32,079 nt of DNA. Origin: Leucothrix mucor (GTDB lineage: Bacteria; Pseudomonadota; Gammaproteobacteria; Thiotrichales; Thiotrichaceae). The stretch is from the NCBI GenBank assembly GCA_015663245.1, contig DQSN01000211.1:1-32079 (forward strand). Direction: 5' to 3'. A program made the position numbers and the translations under genes. The notes beneath the pieces were generated by a model, which saw only the letters and a program-made list of their open reading frames with translations, searched no databases and was not told the DNA's origin. Of the stretch, positions 9,594 through 19,259 are shown in pieces. Numbering within the stretch: the first letter of the stretch is position 1; each line of letters starts with the position of its first letter.

Positions 9594-10778
9594 ATGAATA
9601 GTATAAAAAACAAACTGTTAGCCATTTTATTAGCGGTTACATTATTACCAACTTTATTGATTGGTGGTTATACCTTCTTTTCAACGACAGAATCATTAAA
9701 AGAAAGCAGTGTTTCTGCGCATAAAAGTAAGATGGCACTAGTCAGTGAGCAGATTAATGGTTATTTGGGTAATGTGAGTAGCGATGTCTTTTATCTAAGA
9801 GATTTTCCAGCACTACATTTGTATCTCTCAGCTTTAGCGTCCGATAGTAGTACTTCCGAACGATTGTTACTGACCAATTTACGTTCCAGTTTTGCAAAAT
9901 TTGCAGCACAGAAGAAAATTTATAGTCAGGTACGTTTTATTGGTATATCAGGTAAAGAGATTGTTCGCGTAAATCACAAGGGCGATAAAACAAAAATAGT
10001 TTCAGAAACTAAGCTAAAAACTAAAAAAACACGTGGCTATGTTAATGAGGCTTTAAAGCTTAAAGATGGCAAATTACTGGTTACTAAGTTAGATCTTAAT
10101 CGTGAGCTAGGGAAAATTGAAACACCCTACAATCCCACTATTCGTTTCTCAACACCAGTGTTTGATAAGAAAAAGAAACTACAGGGTATAGTGGTTCTAA
10201 ATGTTAAGGCGCAAAAAATAATAGATATCATTAGTTCTCAAGCGACAGAGGGTGAGCAGCTAGTCTTTATTGATAATGGTGGTTATTACTACTATCACCC
10301 TGATGAAAAAAATGCATGGAGTAGTATTCAAGAGCTTAACAAAAAGGCAAACTTATTTAAGGAAAGCCCTAAGCTGAAAGATAAAATATCACGCGCGACG
10401 GATGTTCAAAACTTAGAAACCAGTAATGATATTGTTACGTTTGTACCGATTAAAATAGCCGATGAAAGCTTTTCCTTAGGTTCGGTCGTTAATATCTCAC
10501 CTAAAAATATTATTTTTAAAGCCGTTAATAATTTCCTTTATGTTTTCTTGGGTGTTGCTTTACTAGCACTGTTACTAACGGTTGCTTTGGCGAGATTTCT
10601 CTCAAATTCTATTTCTAAGCCTTTGCTTACTCTGACTGAAAATGTTGAAAAACTCAGTATGGGGGATTTGGAGACACCTATTTCTATTGAAAGTAATGAT
10701 GAAATAGGCGCACTTGCTAAGGCCGTTGAATTGTTACGAAAATCAATGCAAATTCTTATGAAGCGAGCAAGTAGCTAA
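9594..10778 (+). CDS. Membrane sensor: Cache-type periplasmic domain plus HAMP, no output domain
   Basis: 394 aa; N-terminal TM (LLAILLAVTLLPTLLIGGYTFF), long extracytoplasmic region with dCache-like features, second TM (FLYVFLGVALLALLLTVALARFL), HAMP (SNSISKPLLTLTENVEKLSMGDLETPISIESNDEIGALAKAVELLRKSMQIL), then stop. Confidence 0.82.
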   Translation: MNSIKNKLLAILLAVTLLPTLLIGGYTFFSTTESLKESSVSAHKSKMALVSEQINGYLGNVSSDVFYLRDFPALHLYLSALASDSSTSERLLLTNLRSSFAKFAAQKKIYSQVRFIGISGKEIVRVNHKGDKTKIVSETKLKTKKTRGYVNEALKLKDGKLLVTKLDLNRELGKIETPYNPTIRFSTPVFDKKKKLQGIVVLNVKAQKIIDIISSQATEGEQLVFIDNGGYYYYHPDEKNAWSSIQELNKKANLFKESPKLKDKISRATDVQNLETSNDIVTFVPIKIADESFSLGSVVNISPKNIIFKAVNNFLYVFLGVALLALLLTVALARFLSNSISKPLLTLTENVEKLSMGDLETPISIESNDEIGALAKAVELLRKSMQILMKRASS

Positions 10779-10795
10779 ATACTGAGGAAGGATAA

Positions 10796-11074
10796 ATGAA
10801 TAAAAAAATAGGCTTTGGTGTAGTTGGACTCGTATTGTTAGCAATTATTATTTATTTTTTTAATTCGGCTGATAAAGAGCCTGAAAAAGCAAAGACGCCA
10901 ACAATAGAGAAACAGATAAAAAGTACGCAAGCAATTGATAAGGAAAAACAAATATCTAACAAAAACAGTCCAGCGGATAGTTTGCGAAATGCATTGCAGA
11001 ATGTTGTTCAAGACTCTATTGAGCAAGATATTCAGGAAGCAGTTCAGTCAGAAGTTGCGAAATCGCAAAAATAA
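10796..11074 (+). CDS. Small single-TM hypothetical protein
   Basis: 92 aa; N-terminal TM (IGFGVVGLVLLAIIIYFF) then a charged region; good SD GAGGAAGG upstream. Confidence 0.65.
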   Translation: MNKKIGFGVVGLVLLAIIIYFFNSADKEPEKAKTPTIEKQIKSTQAIDKEKQISNKNSPADSLRNALQNVVQDSIEQDIQEAVQSEVAKSQK

Positions 11075-11101
11075 GGCTATTAATGTCATTGGCTCTACTA
11101 C

Positions 11102-11151
11102 GGAGGTTGTCTGAGAACAGCGGTCGCTTATTCTATTCTCGGTCAGCCTCC
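11102..11151. repeat. Long imperfect hairpin between the small-TM gene and the rhodanese gene
   Basis: GGAGGTTGTCTGAGAA (11102-11117) pairs with TTCTCGGTCAGCCTCC (11136-11151): 16-bp stem with 1 mismatch and 2 G-U; the loop holds AGCG-GT-CGCT. Confidence 0.75.
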
Positions 11152-11195
11152 TAGGTTAATTGAAAACCAGTAATTGTCATCTCAAGGTGAAATAT

Positions 11196-11846
11196 ATGAA
11201 GGTAAGAACACTGTTTAAATTTTTTATTCTAGCTGTCACGAGTGGCTTATTACTGATTCCCGCGTATTCATACGCAGAAAATAAAGTGGGTATTACCAAG
11301 GATGTCAATAGTCTTGATATTACCTATGGTGGGAAGACAGTTACTATCGAGAGAATCCAAAATTCAAAAAATAAACTAACCAATGGTTTTGCTAAGACAT
11401 CCCGTGCTTGTCCTCCTTTTTGTGTTCAACCGATGGAAATTCACGAAGGCGTTAAGACGGTAGGTGAGGCAGAGTTATTATCTTTTCTTGATGAAGAAGT
11501 TAAAAATGGTAAAGGCTTATTAATTGACGCTAGACTGCCAGATTGGTTTGAGAAAGGCACTATTCCTGGTTCTATTAATATCCCTTTTAGTATTTTAGAT
11601 GGCGGCTTAGAAAGCGAACATACACGACGTATTCTTAAATTATTAGGTGCTACTGAAACGGATAGCAAATGGGACTTTGAAAATGCTCAAGAACTACTGT
11701 TATTTTGTAATGGTCTTTGGTGTGGACAGTCGCCTAGAGCGATTGGAAACCTAATTGATATGGGTTATCCCGCTGAAAAATTATTTTGGTATCGCGGTGG
11801 AATGCAGTCTTGGCTGTTATTAGGCTTAACGGTAGTAACACCATAA
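11196..11846 (+). CDS. Exported rhodanese-like domain protein
   Basis: ATG at 11196 preceded by AAGGTGA gives signal peptide MKVRTLFKFFILAVTSGLLLIPAYSYA (the track begins at TTG 11160); GLLIDARLPDWFEKGTIPGSINIPFS and LLFCNGLWCGQSPRAI are rhodanese motifs with a candidate catalytic Cys. Confidence 0.85.
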   Translation: MKVRTLFKFFILAVTSGLLLIPAYSYAENKVGITKDVNSLDITYGGKTVTIERIQNSKNKLTNGFAKTSRACPPFCVQPMEIHEGVKTVGEAELLSFLDEEVKNGKGLLIDARLPDWFEKGTIPGSINIPFSILDGGLESEHTRRILKLLGATETDSKWDFENAQELLLFCNGLWCGQSPRAIGNLIDMGYPAEKLFWYRGGMQSWLLLGLTVVTP

Positions 11847-11862
11847 CAATAAGGTAATCAAT

Positions 11863-12729
11863 ATGAAGATTCTGCGCCCTATATTTTTATTAAGCTCTCT
11901 ATTAGTTTTGAGTAGTCAGCTAGTTGTTGCGGCAGACAAAGATAAAGCAATGCTAGATGCTTTGAGTGCTGAGGCAAAAGAAACAAGCATGGATGAGGGA
12001 GTAGCATCTAAAGAGCTTGCGGCTGAGCCTTCTATAATCCCTAAATCTGAGGCTGGTTTTTCTGCTTTAGAACAAAAAATATCTGCGCAGATTAAAGGTT
12101 TATTGGCTGATACTTCAACAAAAGGTGAGTCAGATACAGCTCAAGATTCGCAGCTAGAAAGTAAGCTGGAAAATATTGTTTCTTCTGCTCTTCTAAAGGG
12201 CAATAAGCTTAATGATATTCGTAGTGCTGTATCCGCAGCGATGTTGACGATAAAGAAAGAAGGTGTCGGGGAAGAAGCGGTATCTGAAAAAACGATTGAG
12301 TCTGCAAGTAAAGCACTTGAAAATATTGTGGGTGAAAATAAAGCAATTGCAGCTGGAGATAGTAAAGATGCTTACGTTCAATCTTTGCAAGCAGAATTAT
12401 CTGCTGATACGGATGGTTCCAAGCCTAAGACTCCTGATGCAACAAAAGCACCTAGTAAAGAGGTGGCAGTAGCCACAGAGAAAAAGGAGTTAAAGCCCGC
12501 AACGCTTAGAAATGTCGTTCCTAGTGTGGCTAAGAGTAAGCCAAGTGTTACCGAAGTGGGTGCTTCTGTTACAACTATCACTGTACTTGAGGGAGAGACG
12601 CTCTTTAAGATAGCGCAACGTGTTTATGGAAGTGGCACTAACTATCTTGCCTTATACGAAGCAAATAAAGATACTATTGAAGATCCTAATGTTATTCGTA
12701 TTGGTCAAGTGTTGAAAGTACCAAGGTAG
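11863..12729 (+). CDS. Exported LysM-domain protein
   Basis: 288 aa; signal peptide; C-terminal TITVLEGETLFKIAQRVYGSGTNYLALYEANKDTIEDPNVIRIGQVLKVPR is a LysM motif. Confidence 0.82.
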   Translation: MKILRPIFLLSSLLVLSSQLVVAADKDKAMLDALSAEAKETSMDEGVASKELAAEPSIIPKSEAGFSALEQKISAQIKGLLADTSTKGESDTAQDSQLESKLENIVSSALLKGNKLNDIRSAVSAAMLTIKKEGVGEEAVSEKTIESASKALENIVGENKAIAAGDSKDAYVQSLQAELSADTDGSKPKTPDATKAPSKEVAVATEKKELKPATLRNVVPSVAKSKPSVTEVGASVTTITVLEGETLFKIAQRVYGSGTNYLALYEANKDTIEDPNVIRIGQVLKVPR

Positions 12730-12778
12730 CTTTCAGTTAGGTCAAAATGTAATAATAGCACTAGCGTTTAGTCGGAAT

Positions 12779-12815
12779 GCCTCTAATAACATCCCCTGTT
12801 ATCTAGGCTTTCTTG
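12779..12815 (+). terminator. Possible terminator after the LysM gene
   Basis: GCCT ctaATAACA tcccc TGTTATct AGGC TTTCTTG: two nested stems with an internal loop and a T-rich end. Confidence 0.5.
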
Positions 12816-12939
12816 TTCAATAACAGTTTAGCTATTAATCTTTCAAATGTCATTTAAGGGATTAAATAACTCCTCTTAAGAAAGTTCTAATTAGAGCTTT
12901 CATCATTAACGTTTTTATCAAAGTCACAATGGGCTCCTT

Positions 12940-13650
12940 ATGCCAAATATTACAGGGAAGGGTCATTGTTTGACTTGTCCTATTCGTTATCGCAGTATTT
13001 TTTCGGGTTTGTCGGAAGAAATACTGAAAACTGATATAAAAGATTTCCATACTTCTATTTTAAACTGTAAATCTAATGAAATTGTTTACGAACAAGGCGA
13101 ACTTGCAGAATATGCCTATACTTTACGAGAGGGCTTAATTAAGTTAACGAAGAGTCTACCTGATGGTCGTACACAAATAGTCCGAATTCTTAAGAAAGGA
13201 GACTTATTTGGTTTTGATGGCTTTGTAGAAGAGGATTACAACCATACAGCGGTTGCAATTAGCAAAAGTGAAGTTTGTCGCTTACCCTTAAAAGACTTGA
13301 TCCAATTGAGATTGAATAATACCGAAATTAGTAGTGCGATGATGGATCGTTGGTTGAAAAACATCCGCGAAGCTGAGGATATGATGCTTGAACTAGGTGC
13401 TAAAAAAGCACCTGAAAAACTAGCTTCATTCCTATTAAAATGGTGTGAAGGTTTGGACAATAAAAACTGGATAAAGCTAGAACTTTCTCGTAGTGAAATA
13501 GGCGACTTACTGGGTTTAACCATAGAAACAGTCAGTCGCTTTTTATCGGACTGGAGACGTTTAGGCTTTATTGAAGAATCCAAAGGCTCTATCTTAATTG
13601 TCGACCCAGAAGGTTTGCGAGATAAAGCTTGTTCTACAGGATCTTGTTGA
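12940..13650 (+). CDS. Crp/Fnr-family transcriptional regulator
   Basis: 236 aa; N-terminal HCLTCPIRYRSIF; cyclic-nucleotide-binding fold YEQGELAEYAYTLREGLIKL..GDLFGFDGF; C-terminal HTH RSEIGDLLGLTIETVSRFLSDWRRLGFI. Confidence 0.92.
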   Translation: MPNITGKGHCLTCPIRYRSIFSGLSEEILKTDIKDFHTSILNCKSNEIVYEQGELAEYAYTLREGLIKLTKSLPDGRTQIVRILKKGDLFGFDGFVEEDYNHTAVAISKSEVCRLPLKDLIQLRLNNTEISSAMMDRWLKNIREAEDMMLELGAKKAPEKLASFLLKWCEGLDNKNWIKLELSRSEIGDLLGLTIETVSRFLSDWRRLGFIEESKGSILIVDPEGLRDKACSTGSC

Positions 13651-13847
13651 TAGTGTTGTTGCATTGCGCTAAGTCTGTTTTTTATGAGTTTGAGCAAATG
13701 TAGTCGCACAGTATCTTTATAAATATCTACACTAAAATCTCCCCCCAATATGATTTTATGTTGTAGCCGTGTTTTAACTTTTATGAATAAGTAGTTGTAC
13801 CAGATTATTTTAAATCTGAATTATTCTAAATAATACCCCAATAAAAA

Positions 13848-14549
13848 ATGAAATTAAGCCAACCCCTAAAGATATACCCTACAGCTCTACACGCCTGTTC
13901 GTATTTACCCAGTGTTATTGCCAGAAATGCAGTTATTGATCCTAGTTTTCCGATGACGCCTACTGTATATGACTACTTGATTCGATCAGGGTTTCGTCGT
14001 AGTGGGCAGCAGGTATATAAACCTTATTGTCAATCTTGTACCAAGTGTAAAACCACGCGTATTAATGTCACTGAATTTAAAGCTAGCCGTAGCCAGCGTC
14101 GTAACTGGAAAGCTAATCAAGACTTAAAGATTGTCATTAATGATGGTGACTTTAAAGATGAATATCTGCCAATTTATGCAGACTATTTAGAAGCTCGCCA
14201 TGACAGTACCGATTACGAAGGAGTTGATGAGTTTTTAGGTTCCGATTGGTGCGAGACTAGATTTGTTGAATTTTATGCGGACGAAGTGCTGGTCGGTGTG
14301 GCAACAATAGATGTGATCGAATCAGGCTTATCTGCCGTTTACACCTTCTTTGATCCAGCTATTGGTCATAAACGTGGATTAGGTGTATTTGCTGTCTTAT
14401 GGGAGATAGAGCACGCTAAGACACTAGGTTTGGATTATGTTTATCCTGGCTATTGGATTGAAGAATGCCAGAAAATGAACTATAAAACACGTTATCAACC
14501 AATAGAAGGCTTGATTGATGGGCAATGGCGACGCTTACCAAAATCATAA
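13848..14549 (+). CDS. bpt: Aspartate/glutamate leucyltransferase (arginyltransferase family)
   Basis: 233 aa; HACSYLPSVIARNAVIDPSFPMTPTVYDYLIRSGFRRSGQQVYKPYCQSCTKCKTTRI and YPGYWIEECQKMNYKTRYQPIE are characteristic. Confidence 0.95.
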   Translation: MKLSQPLKIYPTALHACSYLPSVIARNAVIDPSFPMTPTVYDYLIRSGFRRSGQQVYKPYCQSCTKCKTTRINVTEFKASRSQRRNWKANQDLKIVINDGDFKDEYLPIYADYLEARHDSTDYEGVDEFLGSDWCETRFVEFYADEVLVGVATIDVIESGLSAVYTFFDPAIGHKRGLGVFAVLWEIEHAKTLGLDYVYPGYWIEECQKMNYKTRYQPIEGLIDGQWRRLPKS

Positions 14550-14621
14550 ATTTTGGGATGTTAATTAAATTTCAGTTCTTAGCCATTCTTTCAGACAGGT
14601 TTTAAATGAGATAATTTTCAC

Positions 14622-15650
14622 GTGCAATCATCACTTAGACTGGTTTTTTTAATTATTGCTCTTTCTGCACTGGCTATGAGTTTAAAGCAGTTAGCAGGGC
14701 ATTGGGAGTATGAAGAAGTGCCTGCTGATGCGCATCGTTTGATGACGACAACGATTAGTGCGCAAGTACTGCATAAAGAAATAACAGGGGCTATCTCTGC
14801 GGGGCGTTTTGATGATGCGCGCATGTATATCAATATTTCTAGACAGCATGGTTACTCATTGTATTACGACCAGTATCAGCAAGAATTAGAAAAACAAGAT
14901 ACCAAAGGTCGTAGAATTAAAGACAATGTTGGTAGTTTTGTTCAAGGCTTTGTATCAGGAAAGGGAAGTACAGGGGCGGGTGTTGCAGGCGCAATCACTG
15001 CTGATTTTACAGTGGTGGGTGATGTGCGTGATTTACATGCAGAGTATAAGCACTATCAAGCACAAGAGCCTGTTGATGAGTTGGTAGCGACTTTATCAGG
15101 GGCTGGAATAGGGTTGACCGCTTTAACCATTGGTAGTGCAGGGTCTGCGGCTCCAGCTAAAGCGGGCGTTTCCTTGGTTAAAATGGCTAAAAAAGCACGT
15201 TATTTGAGTGCTTCCTTTCAAAAACAACTATTACGTTTGGCGCGAAATGTCTTTGATTGGAGTCGTTTTATAAAAATTGCTAAAAGCCGCAAAGGCATGA
15301 AAAATATTATTCATGCTGCAAAAAGTGCTTATCATCCTAAAGCCATAAAACCATTAGAAAAAGTAGCATCGCGGGTGAGTGCTATACACAAGTCTAGTTC
15401 GGTTGCAGACACCTTGCATCTATTAAAATATGTGGAAACAACCGATGATTTACGTCATTTGGAAAAGGTAGCGGCAAAGCATGGTACAAAAACTAAGGGC
15501 TATTTAAAGCTATTAGGAAAAGGCATGCTCCGTGGTGGTAAAATTATAAAGAAGACAACGGGCTTTTTTATTGCGTTACTTGAGACCCTTGTTTCCCTTA
15601 TATTTAGTCTTATTTTTCTTTTTCCAACGAAGAAAAAGAAAGTTGCCTAA
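14622..15650 (+). CDS. Hypothetical membrane protein with N- and C-terminal hydrophobic segments
   Basis: 342 aa from GTG; N-terminal TM/signal, Gly/Ala-rich hydrophobic centre ([49 protein letters not shown]), C-terminal [22 protein letters not shown]. Confidence 0.7.
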   Translation: MQSSLRLVFLIIALSALAMSLKQLAGHWEYEEVPADAHRLMTTTISAQVLHKEITGAISAGRFDDARMYINISRQHGYSLYYDQYQQELEKQDTKGRRIKDNVGSFVQGFVSGKGSTGAGVAGAITADFTVVGDVRDLHAEYKHYQAQEPVDELVATLSGAGIGLTALTIGSAGSAAPAKAGVSLVKMAKKARYLSASFQKQLLRLARNVFDWSRFIKIAKSRKGMKNIIHAAKSAYHPKAIKPLEKVASRVSAIHKSSSVADTLHLLKYVETTDDLRHLEKVAAKHGTKTKGYLKLLGKGMLRGGKIIKKTTGFFIALLETLVSLIFSLIFLFPTKKKKVA

Positions 15651-16777
15651 GTAGTTAATAATTCAATAAGCATTTGATAATAAATCTCTTCAAGTGTATC
15701 AAGGTCTTCAATACTCACACACTCGTTTACTTGGTGGATAGTGGCATTGAGTGGGCCAAGTTCGAGAACTTGCGCCCCTGTAGGGGCAATGAATCGGCCA
15801 TCCGATGTTCCACCAGATGTTGATAACTCAGTTTGTATGCCAACAACTTTCTGAATGGCTTTAACTGCGGCGGCAACTAACTCACCCTCTGCTGTTAAGA
15901 AAGGCAGTCCTGATAAATTCCATTCAATATCATAACTCAATTGATGTTTTTCTAATAAATTTACAACGCCTTGTTTTAATTCGTCCGCAGTAACTTCGGT
16001 TGAAAAACGAAAATTGAAAATAATCTCTGCGGTACTAGGGATAACATTTGTCGCTCCAGTGCCTGAATTATAATTTGAAACCTGAAAAGTAGTCGGTGGA
16101 AAAAAGTCATTACCTTGATCCCATTTCATTGCAATAAGCTCTGCAAGCATGGGCGCGGCTAGGTGGATAGGGTTGCTGGCAAGATGAGGGTAGGCAACAT
16201 GACCTTGTTTGCCAATAATGGTGAGCTTGCAACCTAAGGAGCCGCGCCGTCCATTTTTAACAATATCCCCAACTCTTTTGGTACTAGATGGCTCCCCCAC
16301 TAAACACCAATCAATTTTTTCATTACGCGCTTCTAGTGTTTCAATGACTTTTACGGTGCCATTTGTTGCTGGGCCTTCCTCATCGCTAGTAATGAGATAA
16401 GCAATAGAGCCATTGTGATTAGGGTGTTTTTTCACAAAACGGGAGGTGGCAATGGTGAAAGCAGCAATACTGCCTTTCATATCGGCGGTGCCACGACCAT
16501 AAAGTAAACCATTGCGAATTTCTGGCTCGAAGGGGTTGCTATCCCAATCCGACTCTGCACCAGTAGGGACGACATCGGTATGCCCTGCAAAACAAAATAG
16601 TGGAGACTTTGTACCCTTGCGTAGCCATATGTTGTCAACATCGTCAAAACGCATTTTTTCAGTTACAAAACCCAATGGCTCAAGATAATTAATTAAAAGT
16701 TGCTGGCAACCTTTATCATCTGGAGTAATAGAGTTGCGAGAGATAAGTTTTTTTGTGAGCTCTAAAGTATCGGACAT
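15647..16777 (-). CDS. dapE: Succinyl-diaminopimelate desuccinylase
   Basis: 376 aa; [97 protein letters not shown]. Confidence 0.97.
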   Translation of the reverse strand: MSDTLELTKKLISRNSITPDDKGCQQLLINYLEPLGFVTEKMRFDDVDNIWLRKGTKSPLFCFAGHTDVVPTGAESDWDSNPFEPEIRNGLLYGRGTADMKGSIAAFTIATSRFVKKHPNHNGSIAYLITSDEEGPATNGTVKVIETLEARNEKIDWCLVGEPSSTKRVGDIVKNGRRGSLGCKLTIIGKQGHVAYPHLASNPIHLAAPMLAELIAMKWDQGNDFFPPTTFQVSNYNSGTGATNVIPSTAEIIFNFRFSTEVTADELKQGVVNLLEKHQLSYDIEWNLSGLPFLTAEGELVAAAVKAIQKVVGIQTELSTSGGTSDGRFIAPTGAQVLELGPLNATIHQVNECVSIEDLDTLEEIYYQMLIELLTT

Positions 16778-16844
16778 AAGTTTTTGTAATTCGAAGTTCC
16801 CTGAAAGACTGCTACTGTAAACAAATAAAGTGAGAAGTCATCTA

Positions 16845-17435
16845 TTATTTAGTAATTGTCTTCTCTGTGCCATCAAGAATATCTTTGATATTTGTACGAT
16901 GTTTCCAATAAATAAATGCAGTAATAACAAGTAGACCAATGAGCAGTGGAACAGATCGTGTAATGAAGTAAAAGTAAAAAGGTGCAAGCAAGGTTGCGAT
17001 GAGTGCGGCGAGTGATGAAATGTTAAAAGCAAATGCAGCAGATAACCAAGTGGCAATAATAGCAAGTCCTACAATGGGGTTTAAACCAAGATAAACTCCT
17101 ATTGCTGTCGCAACACCTTTGCCACCTTTGAACCCATAGTAGAGGGAAAATAAATGCCCTAAAAATGCTGCAATACCAACAAGTATCAGCCATTCGTAAG
17201 CTAAACCTAATGAATGTCCAATTAAAATGGGGATAAGCCCCTTGAGTGAATCACCTAAAAGTGTGAGGATAGCCGCTTTTTTACCGCCATAGCGTAGTAC
17301 ATTTGTGGCACCAGGGTTTTTTGAACCAACAGTTCGAGGATCGGGCAGTGAGAGTAGTTTACTAATGAGAATTGCCGCAGAAATAGAGCCAATTAGATAG
17401 GCGAAAATAATAAGAAAATATGGGACTACAGACAT
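16845..17435 (-). CDS. plsY: Acyl-phosphate:glycerol-3-phosphate acyltransferase
   Basis: 196 aa; GSISAAILISKL..DPRTVGSKNPGATNVLRYGGKKAAILTLLGDSLKG, GHLFSLYYGFKGGKGVATAIGVYLG. Confidence 0.97.
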   Translation of the reverse strand: MSVVPYFLIIFAYLIGSISAAILISKLLSLPDPRTVGSKNPGATNVLRYGGKKAAILTLLGDSLKGLIPILIGHSLGLAYEWLILVGIAAFLGHLFSLYYGFKGGKGVATAIGVYLGLNPIVGLAIIATWLSAAFAFNISSLAALIATLLAPFYFYFITRSVPLLIGLLVITAFIYWKHRTNIKDILDGTEKTITK

Positions 17436-17582
17436 AGTAAATCCTTTGCTTGGTGATAGGTGAGGGGATTTTCTACTAACTAAAAAATATTAACATAGGA
17501 TAATAGCACAGCTTGTAATGCTTGCTCAATTTAGGGCTAATAAGCAGGTGGATATACCTAGGCAGAATTGAAGAGTAAATAA

Positions 17583-18353
17583 TTGAGTACAGTTTTAAGG
17601 TCAAAAAAACAAGGCGTGGCGAATGGTGATTCTTTATTAGTTTTGCATGGCTGGGGCATGAATATATCCGTTTGGGATACAGTAAAAGAAAGCTTGGAGG
17701 GCCAGTTTCAAGTTATATGGCTTGATTTGCCAGGGCATGGTGATAACCATGAAGTACATGCGCAAAATTTAGCTGAAATTGTCGATCATATTTTACCGCT
17801 GATAAAACATCCAATGCATATCATGGGTTGGTCGTTGGGTGGTTTGATTGCTCAAGAAGTAATGCGGCAGCGTCCAGAACTTGTTAAGCGTGTTGTGATG
17901 GTTGCCAGTACACCACGATTTTCTGATTCCTGTAACTGGAAAAATGCAATGTCTAGGGAAGTGCTCGAAGCCTTTTCTGATAATTTATTAAAAGATATTC
18001 AGGGGACAATTAAGCGCTTTATAGCTTTGCAATTTATGGGTGTTAAAGGCTCTCAAGCCATCCAGCGAGAATTACGAGATAATTTACTGAAAAACCTTCC
18101 TGATGAAGCGGCGCTAATGCTTGGGCTGGACATATTAAAACATCAAGATTTTCGGAAACTAACCACAGATCATCAGCAATTATGGGTGCTGGGTGAAAAG
18201 GATCGTTTAGTTCCTGTTAAAATAGAGAGTGATTTAAGGCGGTTATTCCCTGCTGCCAGCCTGAAAATTATCTCCGATGCTGGTCATGCTCCGTTTATGA
18301 CGCACCCCGAGCAATTTGAGAATACCGTCATTGAGTTCTTAACGGCAAAGTAA
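17583..18353 (+). CDS. bioH: Pimeloyl-ACP methyl ester carboxylesterase
   Basis: 256 aa from TTG; LLVLHGWGMNISVWD, IMGWSLGGLIAQ nucleophile elbow, VMVASTPRFSDSCNWKNAM, DAGHAPFMTHPEQF; directly upstream of bioC. Confidence 0.92.
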   Translation: MSTVLRSKKQGVANGDSLLVLHGWGMNISVWDTVKESLEGQFQVIWLDLPGHGDNHEVHAQNLAEIVDHILPLIKHPMHIMGWSLGGLIAQEVMRQRPELVKRVVMVASTPRFSDSCNWKNAMSREVLEAFSDNLLKDIQGTIKRFIALQFMGVKGSQAIQRELRDNLLKNLPDEAALMLGLDILKHQDFRKLTTDHQQLWVLGEKDRLVPVKIESDLRRLFPAASLKIISDAGHAPFMTHPEQFENTVIEFLTAK

Positions 18354-18395
18354 TCACATGCCTTTTCCCCAACTACATTTTTATAGGAATATTTA

Positions 18396-19253
18396 GTGGA
18401 TACACAGCATCACTTAGATAAAGCAAAAGTACGTAAAAGTTTTGAGCGTGCAGCAGAAACTTATGATGCCTCTGCGGTATTGCAACAAGAAGTGGCGGGA
18501 CGTTTGATTGAGCGCTTGGACTACATACGCTTACAGCCTAACTATGTTTTAGATTTGGGCTGTGGTACTGGTAGAATTACGGAGACGATGCTAAAACGCT
18601 ATCCAAAAGCACAAATAGTCGCGCTTGATTTAGCTGTTAACATGCTTAAAAAAACTAAAAAAAAGGGCGGTTGGCTAAGTAAAAAACCACGCTGTGTATG
18701 TGCTGATGCTGAAAAATTGCCATTGAAGGAAGATAGCATCGACTTATTAATATCTAGCCTTATGCTGCAATGGAGTAATGATCTTCCTGCCATATTCAAA
18801 GGTTTTCGACGGGTGATAGCACCTCAAGGTCTGCTAATGTTCACGACTTTTGGACCCGATACTTTAAAAGAAATACGAGCAAGTTGGGGCAAGGTCGACA
18901 ATACGCCTCATACTAGTCAGTTTACGGATATGCATGATATTGGTGATGCCTTATTGCAAGCGGGCTTTTCTAATCCTGTGATGGATATGGAATTGATAAC
19001 AACAACTTATAGCTCTGTGCGTGAGATAATGAAAGATATAAAGAATATCGGCGCAAGTAATGCAACCACAGGGCGCAGTAAAGGCTTGATGGGAAAACAA
19101 CGCTTAGCCGACTTTGAAGCTGCTTACGAGGTATTTAAGGATAGTGATGGCTTGTACCCTGCTACATGGGAAATTATTTACGGACATGCTTGGGCACCTG
19201 AAGGATTACGGGTGGATGGTTTTGAAAAGGTTATTCCAATTCATAAAGGGTAA
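18396..19253 (+). CDS. bioC: Malonyl-ACP O-methyltransferase
   Basis: 285 aa from GTG; KVRKSFERAAETYDASAVLQQEVAGRLIERL, VLDLGCGTGRITETML, ISSLMLQWSNDLPAIFKGFRRVIAPQGLLMFTTFGPDTLKEIR. Confidence 0.94.
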   Translation: MDTQHHLDKAKVRKSFERAAETYDASAVLQQEVAGRLIERLDYIRLQPNYVLDLGCGTGRITETMLKRYPKAQIVALDLAVNMLKKTKKKGGWLSKKPRCVCADAEKLPLKEDSIDLLISSLMLQWSNDLPAIFKGFRRVIAPQGLLMFTTFGPDTLKEIRASWGKVDNTPHTSQFTDMHDIGDALLQAGFSNPVMDMELITTTYSSVREIMKDIKNIGASNATTGRSKGLMGKQRLADFEAAYEVFKDSDGLYPATWEIIYGHAWAPEGLRVDGFEKVIPIHKG

Positions 19254-19259
19254 GCGGCT

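Noticed and set aside
13236-13748. 170-aa minus ORF opposite the Crp/Fnr gene
   Set aside because: Covers the HTH-coding region of a clear CDS; no independent evidence.
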